DNA of 64,000 bases from Paenibacillus sp. J31TS4 (lineage in GTDB: Bacteria; Bacillota; Bacilli; Paenibacillales; NBRC-103111). The translations under genes were made by a program, and so were the position numbers. Shown piece by piece: positions 52,557 through 60,698 of this stretch. Within the stretch, counting starts at the first letter, position 1. Each line of letters starts with the position of its first letter. Under the pieces are notes generated by a model. That model was not told the origin of the DNA. It did not search any database and worked only from the letters and a program-made list of their open reading frames with translations. The stretch spans positions 186,001 to 250,000 of the forward strand of contig NZ_BOSI01000003.1 of assembly GCF_018403265.1 (NCBI RefSeq), written 5' to 3'.

Positions 52557-54176
52557 GTGCTGTACTACGCTGGTTATGCCGTCCTCGCCTACGTCGGGCT
52601 GTACATGGCCACCCCCTGGCTGCTCACACGCGTGTTCGGCTGGAGGGTGATCCGCAAAGGCCGCATCCCCGATACGGTTGCCCTGACGTTTGACGACGGC
52701 CCCGACCCGGCCTATACCCCACGCCTGCTCGATTTGCTCGGGAAGCATGGGATACGGGCTACTTTTTTCGTATTGGGACACAAAGCAGAGGCCCATCCCG
52801 ACCTGATCCGCCGGATTCAGGAAGAGGGCCATCTGATCGGCATTCACAATTACCGCCATGTCTCGAACTGGCTGCTGCGGGCGTCCTCCGTCCGCAAGCG
52901 CCAGATCGACCGGACGGCCGCCATCGTCGAGAGCATCACGGGCGTCCGTCCGTTCTATTACCGGCCTCCCTGGGGCGTGCTCAATCTCGGAGACCTGCTG
53001 CTCACCCGGCGCAATCCGATTGTGCTCTGGTCCGTCATGATCCGGGACTGGAACAGCCGGCCCGGCGCGGACACGCTCCGCTTGCGCTTGCTCCGGCGCG
53101 TCAAAGGAGGCTCCGTCGTCCTCCTGCATGACAGCGGGGCCACGCTCGGGGCCGATCCCGACGCTCCCCAGCAGATGCTGCTCGCTCTCGAAGGAGCGCT
53201 GGAGGAGTGGAACCGGGGACCGCTCCGGTTCGTGCGGCTCGACGAATTCATGCCGTCCACGGCCGCGGGCGGCTCTCAGCCGGCGTTCCGCTGGCAGGAA
53301 GCGGCCGCGTTCCAGGCGGCTGTCGCCCAAGAGCCGCAGGCTGAATCCACGGCTGCACCCGGCCGAGGCACCCGGTTACGAGACGCATCCGGCGATGGGC
53401 ATCCCGCGCCAGCCGCAGGCGGGCCTGCCGCCGGAACGGCCACAGCCGGGAACTCCATGGCGGCGGCTGCTTCTACGCCGGATGCGCCGTCCGGCGTCCC
53501 GTCCAAAGGATGGGCAAAGCGGGCGTTCGTCGGCCTTTGGATGGGCTGGGAGCGGCTGTTCCTGCTCTTGTTCCGCATCCGGCCGGTCGACCCCACCGAC
53601 CCGCTGCTCAAGCTGCGCGTGCGTTCCTACAAAGGCGAGCCGATTGTCTATTCGGACGGGGAGCAGCTCCTCCCCGGCGATACCGTCGCGGAGCTGCACT
53701 TCGACAACGCCGAGCTGCTCAGGCTCAGCCGCCAGACCGGCAGCCAGGTCCAGCTCGCTCTTCAGCTGGCCCACCGGACGGGCAGCCTGCTGCCGTCGCT
53801 TAGCAGACTGCTTCAGACCAACCCGGCCTTCCGCAGCGTCAAAGGCTTATACGGCATCAGCATCATTCACCGGGGAGCCCGCCGGCTCGGCTTCACGGTC
53901 CAGGACCTGCCTCCCGGCTGGACGACTCGGCTGACGCAGGCCTACCTTCGTTTTCTTCTGACCGTGCTTCACCCCGAAGGCCGGAAACGGCTGCATGTGC
54001 GGACGGAGCTCCTCGTCCCCAAGCTGATTACGATGCCGGCCTCCCGGCTTACCGCGAAGTACCCTCTCCCCCCGGACAGAGGGGAACGCAGAGAGCGGGC
54101 AGAGTGTCCGCCGAGAGAGAGCGACGAGGAGGGGCTGTTCGCCGGGCAAACGCCTCCCGCCCCTTCAACGGGCTAG
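52557..54176 (+). CDS. NodB-type polysaccharide deacetylase with large unknown C-terminal domain
   Basis: The 539-residue protein has an N-terminal membrane anchor (about 1-25), then a NodB domain: TFDDGPD (44-50), GHLIGIHNYRH (His97 and His101, which with Asp47 form the metal triad) and FYYRPPWG. An Ala/Pro/Gly-rich linker (about 240-320) leads to a second domain (about 340-490; LKLRVRSYKGEPIVYSDGEQL, LHFDNAELLRLSRQTGSQVQ) that may be YkoP-like, followed by a charged tail. The start is GTG with GAAGGAGGAA upstream. Deacetylation of an envelope glycan is likely; the second domain's role is unknown. Confidence 0.88.
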   Translation: MLYYAGYAVLAYVGLYMATPWLLTRVFGWRVIRKGRIPDTVALTFDDGPDPAYTPRLLDLLGKHGIRATFFVLGHKAEAHPDLIRRIQEEGHLIGIHNYRHVSNWLLRASSVRKRQIDRTAAIVESITGVRPFYYRPPWGVLNLGDLLLTRRNPIVLWSVMIRDWNSRPGADTLRLRLLRRVKGGSVVLLHDSGATLGADPDAPQQMLLALEGALEEWNRGPLRFVRLDEFMPSTAAGGSQPAFRWQEAAAFQAAVAQEPQAESTAAPGRGTRLRDASGDGHPAPAAGGPAAGTATAGNSMAAAASTPDAPSGVPSKGWAKRAFVGLWMGWERLFLLLFRIRPVDPTDPLLKLRVRSYKGEPIVYSDGEQLLPGDTVAELHFDNAELLRLSRQTGSQVQLALQLAHRTGSLLPSLSRLLQTNPAFRSVKGLYGISIIHRGARRLGFTVQDLPPGWTTRLTQAYLRFLLTVLHPEGRKRLHVRTELLVPKLITMPASRLTAKYPLPPDRGERRERAECPPRESDEEGLFAGQTPPAPSTG

Positions 54177-54211
54177 GAAACCCGAGAGGCGGGAAGGGGA
54201 ACAGGAACTGG

Positions 54212-54240
54212 GAGAAGGGACGGCGTGTCCGTCCCTTCTC
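54212..54240 (+). terminator. Hairpin after the deacetylase gene
   Basis: GAGAAGGGACGG, loop CGTGT, CCGTCCCTTCTC: a perfect 12-bp stem, 36 bases after the stop. There is no strong T run, so termination may be partial. Confidence 0.7.
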
Positions 54241-54438
54241 TGGCATCCGGCCAGCCTCTTACGTTCTCGCACGCCCACTCCGAATCTCCTCCGATTTTGT
54301 CCGCTCTTTCCCCTCCTCTTCCTTACCGGCTTATTGCCCGCCAGCTCCCCGTTTCGGAGTGCCCCTTTGTTTTTTGACGCGGAATCTCCTATGATGGTAG
54401 GGAACAAATTTGGGCTCCGGCCCCAAGGAGGAAGTCTA

Positions 54439-55362
54439 GTGCCAACCGAAGAAACGGTGGTCCGTCTCGAGAACGTCTCCAAGACGATCGGCGGCGCCGA
54501 GATCATCCGCAACCTGTCCTTTTCCGTCAAACGCGGAGAAATATACGGTTTTCTCGGGCCGAACGGCTCGGGCAAGACGACGACGATCCGCATGATGGTC
54601 GGCCTCATCTCGATGACCAAGGGAACGATTACGATAGCCGGCCACGATATCCGCAAGGAGCGCGGCAAGGCGATGGCCCATGTCGGCGCCATCGTTGAGA
54701 ATCCGGAGCTCTACGGCTATATGAGCGGCCGGAAGAACCTGCTGCATTTTGCCCGCATGAGCCCCACCCCGGTCTCCGCCGAGAGGATGGCGGAGGTCGT
54801 TCGGCTCGTCGATCTGGAGCATGCGATTGACAAGAAGGTGCGCACCTACTCGCTCGGCATGAAGCAGCGGCTCGGCATCGCCCAAGCGCTTCTGCACCAC
54901 CCTTCCATCCTGATCCTGGACGAGCCGACGAACGGCTTGGACCCTGCCGGCATCCGCCAGCTGCGGGATTATCTGCGCCTGCTCGCCCGAACGGAACGGC
55001 TCGCCATCATCGTCTCGAGCCACCTGCTGAGCGAGATCGAGCTGATGTGCGACCGGGTGCTCATTATTCAGGAGGGCCGCTTGGTGGACGAGCGTCTCGT
55101 GCATCCCGGAGGGGAGAGCGAGGACCGGCGGCTGCCGGTCCGCTTCGAGGTGAGCGACGGCGCCCGGGCCGCCGTCCTGCTGCAGGCGTTCGCCGGGGTG
55201 CTGATTGAGGGCAACCAGGTGACCGTCGAGCTCGGACGCGAGGAAATTCCCGAGCTCGTGACCGTACTGACAGAGGGCGGACTGCGGCTGTACCAGATCC
55301 GGACACTGGCCCCTTCTCTTGAGGACACGTTCCTGGAGCTAACGAAAGGAGGCGGTGTCTGA
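54439..55362 (+). CDS. ABC-2-type transporter ATP-binding protein
   Basis: The 307-residue ATPase has GPNGSGKTTTIRMMVGL, LGMKQRLGIAQALL, LILDEPTNGLDPAG and SSHLLSE, with the C-terminal regulatory tail of the NatA/CcmA-like exporter group. The GTG at 54439 has AAGGAGG 8 bases upstream; in-frame ATGs upstream lie in the leader. Its stop shares one base with the start of the permease gene. Confidence 0.93.
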   Translation: MPTEETVVRLENVSKTIGGAEIIRNLSFSVKRGEIYGFLGPNGSGKTTTIRMMVGLISMTKGTITIAGHDIRKERGKAMAHVGAIVENPELYGYMSGRKNLLHFARMSPTPVSAERMAEVVRLVDLEHAIDKKVRTYSLGMKQRLGIAQALLHHPSILILDEPTNGLDPAGIRQLRDYLRLLARTERLAIIVSSHLLSEIELMCDRVLIIQEGRLVDERLVHPGGESEDRRLPVRFEVSDGARAAVLLQAFAGVLIEGNQVTVELGREEIPELVTVLTEGGLRLYQIRTLAPSLEDTFLELTKGGGV

Positions 55363-56132
55363 TGTTCTTCGCCTTGGTCCGCAACGAGCTGATGAAGCTG
55401 CACAGCAAGCGCCAGACGCGCTATTTTTATTTGTTCCTGATCATCGTACTGCTGGGAGCGGGGTTCGTCTTCCGGTTCGGCGCTCCCGAGACGGCCGCCC
55501 GCATCGACCAGATGGATTTTGCCTCGAATATGTACGCGGGGCTCAGCCTGTTCGTGACCGTCTTCGCACTCGCCATCGGCGCCCAATCGGTCTCCGAGGA
55601 ATACCGGGACGGCACGATCAAGCAGCTGCTCATCCGCCCGTCGAGCCGCACCTCCATCCTCCTGTCCAAGTTCGTCGCAGTGCTGCTCGTGCTGCTGGCG
55701 GCAGACGCGCTGATCGTCGCCGGCGGCCTCTTGATCGGAACGGGGCTGTTCGGCATTCAGGCGGATACGCCCCCGGCTCTCGTGCTCATCAAAACGGCGG
55801 TGTACGATCTGCCCCGCATGGTGTTTCTAACGTCGCTCTCGTTCTTCCTCGGCGTTGCGCTGCGCGGGATCGGGCTGGCTCTCAGTGTCTCGCTCATCGC
55901 CTATTTTGTCGGGGGCCTCGTCAGCATGATGGTGAGCAAATACCGCTGGTCCAAGCTGCTGATCTTCCGTCATACCGATCTGGCCGTCTACGATCCGGAC
56001 CCGCTCGTCAGCGGGGGCGGCATGCCGCCGGCCGGCTTCACGCTCGGCCTCTCGCTCACGGTCATCGCCGCCTACATCGCCCTGCTGCTCGGCCTCTCGA
56101 TGCTCGTCTTCGCCAAGCGGGACGTAAGATAG
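55362..56132 (+). CDS. ABC-2-type transporter permease
   Basis: The 256-residue protein has six hydrophobic segments with VFALAIGAQSVSEEYRDGTIKQLLIRPSSR between helices 2 and 3, the pattern of ABC-2 permeases (NatB/YxlG-like). It pairs with the ATPase encoded upstream, and the overlapping genes suggest 1:1 production. Substrate unknown; antimicrobial peptide or sodium export occur in the group. Confidence 0.92.
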   Translation: MFFALVRNELMKLHSKRQTRYFYLFLIIVLLGAGFVFRFGAPETAARIDQMDFASNMYAGLSLFVTVFALAIGAQSVSEEYRDGTIKQLLIRPSSRTSILLSKFVAVLLVLLAADALIVAGGLLIGTGLFGIQADTPPALVLIKTAVYDLPRMVFLTSLSFFLGVALRGIGLALSVSLIAYFVGGLVSMMVSKYRWSKLLIFRHTDLAVYDPDPLVSGGGMPPAGFTLGLSLTVIAAYIALLLGLSMLVFAKRDVR

Positions 56133-56150
56133 CCGTCCCTATCCAGCAAA

Positions 56151-56190
56151 AACGACCCGCTCTAGTCCACGGACTCGGCAGCGGGTCGTT
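56151..56190 (+). terminator. Terminator of the ABC-2 exporter genes
   Basis: AACGACCCGCT (56151-56161) pairs with AGCGGGTCGTT (56180-56190), loop of 18 bases. CTGTTC follows, a weak T tract. Confidence 0.75.
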
Positions 56191-56256
56191 CTGTTCGATC
56201 CTTCCTATGGGGAATGATTCACCCGATAAACCAACTGGCCGAAAGGAGACGGTTCC

Positions 56257-56937
56257 TTGACCCGCACGCTCGCTTGTCTGCATGCTCATCATTCCAATAT
56301 CCCTCTTGTGGAGGCCGGCTTCGCCTCGCACGCCGTGGAGCTGGTGCATTACGTCGATCCCGGCTTCGACCGCCGCAAATCCGACCCCGGCTTCTCTTCC
56401 GCCGCCATCCGGCACCAGGTCGCCGACAGGCTCGGCTGGATAGCTGGCTCCGGCGCCGACGGCGTCCTCGTCACCTGCACGCTGTTCGCGGCCTACCTCC
56501 CGCCCGAAGCTGACAGCAGCACGGAGACGCCGGTCATAACGATCGACGCGCCCTTCTTCGCCGAGCTGTGCGGAGAACGGACGCCGCTCACGCTCGTTTT
56601 TACGAACCCCGCCACCGTCCAGGGCACGATGGAGCGGCTTGCCGCCGAAGCCGAAGCACGCGGGCTCCCTGCTCCGGCAGCCGAGGCCGTACTGCTGCCG
56701 GATACGTTCCCGCTGCTGATGCAAGGGCGCGCCGACGCTTATCGGGCCGCCGTCCGGGACGGGCTGGAGCGGCTCCTCCGCAGCCAGCCGGACCGCTCCG
56801 TCTGTGCGGCGCAGCTCTCCATGGCGCCGGCGGCGGAGCTGGTGAACGCGGCCGCCGGCGAGCCGGTCGTGCGGCAGCCGCTCGCCGCCGTCGTCCGTGA
56901 GACGGCGGACCGCTTGGGGCTGGCTGCGCTTCGCTAG
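56257..56937 (+). CDS. Aspartate/glutamate racemase superfamily protein
   Basis: The 226-residue protein contains VLVTCTLFAAYLP and SVCAAQLSMAPAAE, the two Cys-containing loops of the Asp/Glu racemase fold, with a first-domain SADHSNIP-like region changed to LHAHHSNIP. The start is TTG with GAAAGGAGAC upstream. It could be a racemase, a hydantoin racemase or a related decarboxylase; the family is likely but the substrate is not known. It stands alone. Confidence 0.72.
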   Translation: MTRTLACLHAHHSNIPLVEAGFASHAVELVHYVDPGFDRRKSDPGFSSAAIRHQVADRLGWIAGSGADGVLVTCTLFAAYLPPEADSSTETPVITIDAPFFAELCGERTPLTLVFTNPATVQGTMERLAAEAEARGLPAPAAEAVLLPDTFPLLMQGRADAYRAAVRDGLERLLRSQPDRSVCAAQLSMAPAAELVNAAAGEPVVRQPLAAVVRETADRLGLAALR

Positions 56938-56973
56938 ACGAGGCGTCGGCTGGGAGACGGGGCTTGGCTCCCA

Positions 56974-57006
56974 TAAAAAAACACCCGCCTGTTTATCGGG
57001 CGGGTG
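56974..57006 (-). terminator. Terminator of the TetR gene, overlapping its stop codon
   Basis: On the minus strand ACCCGCCC, loop GATAAAC, GGCGGGT, then GTTTTTTT. The stop TAA (56993-56995) lies in the loop. Confidence 0.88.
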
Positions 57007-57652
57007 CCAAGCCTTCTATCAGATAAAGCTGGAACAGCTCCGCAATCTCCTGCTTGGACAGCGGAGAGTGGGAACGCTCCCAGTCGTATACGAGCGCGAT
57101 GTACAGCTTGAGCATGACAAAGGCTGTTTTCTCCGGATCGCACGCCCGCAGATCCCCTTGGGCGACCGCTTCTTCAATATACCCTCTCAAGTAGGCAAGG
57201 ATCGCCTGCTCGACCTTACGCATCCCATCCTGGGCGGCCGGCGTGCCGAGCTCCATGACCTCGTGGGACAGCTTGATCGTCAGCTCGTGCGTCTTCCGAA
57301 AATCCAGCATCTCGAACAGCACCCGGTTCAGGTTGTCCAAAAACGGGGCACCCTGCTCGATTTTCCGCTCCGCAATATCCTTCATTTCCGCAATGAAATT
57401 CCGCATGATCTCATCGAACAGCTCTTCCTTGTTGGAAAAAAACGTATAGATCGTGCCTTTGCCGACGTTGGCGATCTTCGCCACCTGGTCCATCGTCGTC
57501 GCTTTGTAGCCGAACAGCGAAAACGACTTACCCGCCGCTTCCACGATCATCTTCCTGCGATCCACGCTCACGTCCTTCTTGCCTCCCTCATTGCCCGCCT
57601 TCTGGTCCCCATCTTGCGAAATCCGTTTCCATTCGTTCCGGGCACTCGCCAT
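56993..57652 (-). CDS. TetR-family transcriptional regulator
   Basis: The 219-residue regulator has a helix-turn-helix (GYKATTMDQVAKIANVGKGTIYTFFSNKEELF, about residues 48-80) and an all-helical ligand-binding domain. The first 25 residues are Lys/Glu/Gly-rich and may be absent if an internal start is used. Neighbours on the minus strand are a histidine kinase, with no obvious target operon. Its ligand is unknown. Confidence 0.93.
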   Translation of the reverse strand: MASARNEWKRISQDGDQKAGNEGGKKDVSVDRRKMIVEAAGKSFSLFGYKATTMDQVAKIANVGKGTIYTFFSNKEELFDEIMRNFIAEMKDIAERKIEQGAPFLDNLNRVLFEMLDFRKTHELTIKLSHEVMELGTPAAQDGMRKVEQAILAYLRGYIEEAVAQGDLRACDPEKTAFVMLKLYIALVYDWERSHSPLSKQEIAELFQLYLIEGLAPAR

Positions 57653-57691
57653 TCGCTTCTCGTTTTCCAGTATACCCGCCGACCGTCTTCC

Positions 57692-59575
57692 TCACAAGCC
57701 GGCCTCGGATGGCTCCTGCTCCCTGACCGGCGCCCACCATTTGACCCGGACAGGCAGTTCGATCTCGACGACGGTGCCCTTCGGATAGGCTGCCTTCCAG
57801 CGAAGCGTGCCCCCATGCTCCTCGACGATCTTGCGGCTGATCGACAGCCCGAGCCCTGTCCCGTTCTCCTTGGTCGTGAAGAAGGGCGTGCTCAGCTTGG
57901 CCAAATCCTTCTCGTCGATGCCTGTTCCTTCGTCGGCGATCCGGATCAGGAACCGGTCCCGGCTCTTTTTGACAATCCGAACACAGATCCGTCCCCCGTT
58001 CGGCATCGCCTCGATCGCATTCTTCACGATATTAATGAACACCTGCTTCAGCTGGTTCGGATCGCCCCTCAGTACGCAGGGCAGGCCGACCCGATTGTAA
58101 TCGAACGTAATGCCGCGCGTGTCTGCCTGGTTCCGGAACAGATCGAGCACATCCTGCAGAGACCGCCCGACGTCGCAATCCACAAACTGGGGCGCATTCG
58201 GCCGCGCGAGGACCAAAAACTCGTTCATGATCTCGTTAATGCGGTTTACCTCCGACAGCATGAGACGAACGCTGCTCTCCTGCTCCTTGCGCATCAGCAT
58301 GAGCTGGAGATTGCCGGAGATGACGGTCATCGGATTGCGGATTTCGTGAGCGATGCCTGCCGCCAGCTGTCCGGCGATGGATAGCTTCTCGGACGAGCGC
58401 AGCCGGTTCAGCACCTCCTTGGCCCTTCCGATCAGGACGACGATGAGCGACAAGACGAGGTACAGCATTCCTAGATACGTCACCGACGGCAGGTCGAAGT
58501 CCGGAAGAAAGATATTGTCCCAGATGTCGATCAGCGCCGTGAACGAGAACGCCACCATCCCGCCCGTCAGTGTCTGCGCCTCTCCGTTGCCCTTCCAGGC
58601 GAATTTGAGCATATAGAACAGGCTGAGGCCGATGCTCGGCAGCAAGAGCAGCTGGTAGAGCCGCAGCCCGTCCAGCACCTTCACCCACCCGAAGGCCGCC
58701 GTCGTCAGATACACCGCGCCGTAGAGCAGATGCAGCTTCCACAGAAGCATCATGACCCTGCCGAGCCAGTCCTTGGCGGCGAACAGCTGGGCGACCAGCG
58801 CCATGATAGCCGCGCACCCGCCGATCAGGGAGATGAGCTCGGTATACATCCAGAACGGAGGATTGTCGTAAAATAGATAGACTAGCGCGGTCCGGCACAA
58901 GCAATAGACGCCGAACAGAAAGGCGAAGCACCCGAACGACAGAAACGGGAGCTGCCGGAGCCGGCTGAACGGATACAGCGAAAGACCGCCCATCAAGATG
59001 TAGAAGCAGCCGAGTGTGAACGGAATCGCCTGCTGCCGCAGCGAGGCGAGCAAAAAGTCCGAACGCGAGCCGACCATCGGCCACTCGCTCATGCCTATGT
59101 TCGGTCCGTCGGAATAAACCCGGAAGTAGATCTGCTCCCCCATCCGAAACGAGCCGAGCGGAATAAGCCGAGGGGGCGTCCCCTGGTAGCGGCTCTCCCC
59201 ATTCGCGTCGAACTTGCCGAATTGGTAGATTAAGTTATAATTCTCGTAAACCCGGAACGACTGATCGATCCGAACGAGGATGCTCGGCTCCTGCCATTCC
59301 GAAGGAGGCAGCTTCGTTCGCAGCCAGAGCACTGGGTTGCCGTCCCGGCCCGGCGGATTGAGCGGCTTGGCAGTCGGCGTCCAGACAGAGGAATCGTATA
59401 GATGCCCGCTCATGCCCGGATCGTCCAGGGCGTCGCCCCAATGATATTCCCAGATCGTAATGGGCATGCCCCGGTTCAATTTCTCCGCCGCCATGCTCAG
59501 CCATAACGCAAGTCCGACGGACAGGATGACCGCCAGCAAGGTTATCGTCTTCCATACTCCGTTCCAATGTTTCAT
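57692..59575 (-). CDS. Sensor histidine kinase with 7TMR-DISM-type sensor region
   Basis: The 627-residue kinase has an N-terminal helix, an extracytoplasmic beta-rich domain (about 35-175; VLWLRTKLPPSEWQEPSILVRID), seven predicted membrane helices (about 180-385), a HisKA domain with GQLAAGIAHEIRNPMTVISG (phosphoacceptor His) and an HATPase domain (N box NIVKNAIEAMPNGG, DEGTGI, GTGLGLSISRKI). It resembles 7TM-DISM sporulation-type kinases. No response regulator is adjacent, so it is an orphan. The ATG at 59575 has AGGGTGAT upstream. Confidence 0.92.
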   Translation of the reverse strand: MKHWNGVWKTITLLAVILSVGLALWLSMAAEKLNRGMPITIWEYHWGDALDDPGMSGHLYDSSVWTPTAKPLNPPGRDGNPVLWLRTKLPPSEWQEPSILVRIDQSFRVYENYNLIYQFGKFDANGESRYQGTPPRLIPLGSFRMGEQIYFRVYSDGPNIGMSEWPMVGSRSDFLLASLRQQAIPFTLGCFYILMGGLSLYPFSRLRQLPFLSFGCFAFLFGVYCLCRTALVYLFYDNPPFWMYTELISLIGGCAAIMALVAQLFAAKDWLGRVMMLLWKLHLLYGAVYLTTAAFGWVKVLDGLRLYQLLLLPSIGLSLFYMLKFAWKGNGEAQTLTGGMVAFSFTALIDIWDNIFLPDFDLPSVTYLGMLYLVLSLIVVLIGRAKEVLNRLRSSEKLSIAGQLAAGIAHEIRNPMTVISGNLQLMLMRKEQESSVRLMLSEVNRINEIMNEFLVLARPNAPQFVDCDVGRSLQDVLDLFRNQADTRGITFDYNRVGLPCVLRGDPNQLKQVFINIVKNAIEAMPNGGRICVRIVKKSRDRFLIRIADEGTGIDEKDLAKLSTPFFTTKENGTGLGLSISRKIVEEHGGTLRWKAAYPKGTVVEIELPVRVKWWAPVREQEPSEAGL

Positions 59576-59759
59576 GATCACCCTATGCTGCCCTTCTGGA
59601 GAGACTCCGTTGAACTTTACCTATGTTCAAAAAAATTTCGACATATTCTCACAATTTCCTTCTTAATTCGACCTTCTTATCATAAACTTTTTCTTCCTTG
59701 CGTCAAGACTCGCGAGAGCACTTCAATTCGCAATTTCTATCCAGGAAAGGAGCCCTGTC

Positions 59760-60437
59760 ATGCCCGCTTCCCGTCAAGCCCTGCTCCTCGGAGCAAGCGG
59801 CCTGGTCGGCCGCCAGCTGCTCGAGCAGCTGCTGCACGATCCCGCTTACACTGCTGTCGTCATTCTCGTCCGCCGCCCGCTCGGCCTCTCTCACCCAAAG
59901 CTGACCGAGCGGATTGTCTCCTTTGACCGGCTGTCCGAAGCCACCGACGCTTTTCGGACGGATACGGTCTTCTGCTGCCTCGGCACGACAATCAAACAGG
60001 CGGGCAGCCAGGAAGCGTTCGACCGGGTCGACCGCCTCTATCCGCTGGAGGCGGGACAGCTTGCGCTTGCGGCCGGCGTCCGCCGCTTCGTCATCGTGAC
60101 GGCGATGGGAGCCGACACCCGCTCCCGCTTTTTCTACAGCCGGGTCAAAGGGCGCTTGGAAGAAGAGCTGGGGGCGCTAGGTTTCCCTTCCCTGCATTTG
60201 ATCCGCCCCTCTCTCCTGCTTGGCCAGCGGGAGGAATTCCGGACCGGCGAGCGGGCGGCGGCGGCTGTGTCTCGAGCCCTTCCGTTTGTATGGAAGGGGC
60301 CGCTGGCCAAATACCGCCCCGTCCCGGCGAACGTTGTAGGCGCGGCCATGCGCGCCGCTGCTCTCTTGGAGGCGGAAGGTGTGCAGGTCCATGAGTCGGA
60401 CGCTCTGTTCCGTCTGGCCGGTTCGCTCCGCGGCTGA
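59760..60437 (+). CDS. NAD(P)-binding oxidoreductase, HTATIP2/TIP30-like
   Basis: The 225-residue atypical short-chain dehydrogenase has LLLGASGLVGRQLLEQLL, TVFCCLGTTIKQAGSQEAF, VIVTAMGADTRSRFFYSRVKGRLEEEL (the S-R-V-K-G motif of the group) and HLIRPSLLLGQREEFRTGER. Function in bacteria is undefined. AAAGGAG precedes the ATG by 8-9 bases. Confidence 0.88.
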   Translation: MPASRQALLLGASGLVGRQLLEQLLHDPAYTAVVILVRRPLGLSHPKLTERIVSFDRLSEATDAFRTDTVFCCLGTTIKQAGSQEAFDRVDRLYPLEAGQLALAAGVRRFVIVTAMGADTRSRFFYSRVKGRLEEELGALGFPSLHLIRPSLLLGQREEFRTGERAAAAVSRALPFVWKGPLAKYRPVPANVVGAAMRAAALLEAEGVQVHESDALFRLAGSLRG

Positions 60438-60506
60438 ACGGCGCAACTGCCGACCTGGTATCGGCAGCCGCAGGCAGAGCCCCAGCCGCTCACGAAAGGC
60501 ACAAAG

Positions 60507-60539
60507 AAAGCCGGCTCCCCCGAAGGGAAGCCGGCTTTT
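60507..60539 (+). terminator. Terminator of the HTATIP2-like gene
   Basis: AAAGCCGGCT, loop, AGCCGGCTTTT, 70 bases after the stop. Confidence 0.88.
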
Positions 60540-60698
60540 GCCGGTTCTCCGTTCACTCGCGGTCTCAGGTGCAGTAGCTTCTCGGCATGGATCCATCCGT
60601 TCGACAAGAAATTACTTCCCGGGAAATAATGCGGCGAATGCTGTGCCTTTTCGCCGTTATTTCTCCCGTCTATCCGCGAGGAAGCGGGGCATCCTCAT

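Noticed and set aside
51711-53330. Open frame of 539 residues opposite the glycosyltransferase and deacetylase genes
   Set aside because: Antisense shadow spanning two real genes.
54334-54438. Earlier starts for the ABC-2 ATPase
   Set aside because: No ribosome-binding site; the GTG at 54439 has AAGGAGG at the right distance.
56897-58384. Open frame of 495 residues across tetR and the kinase gene on the plus strand
   Set aside because: Crosses two strong minus-strand genes and a terminator; no motif.
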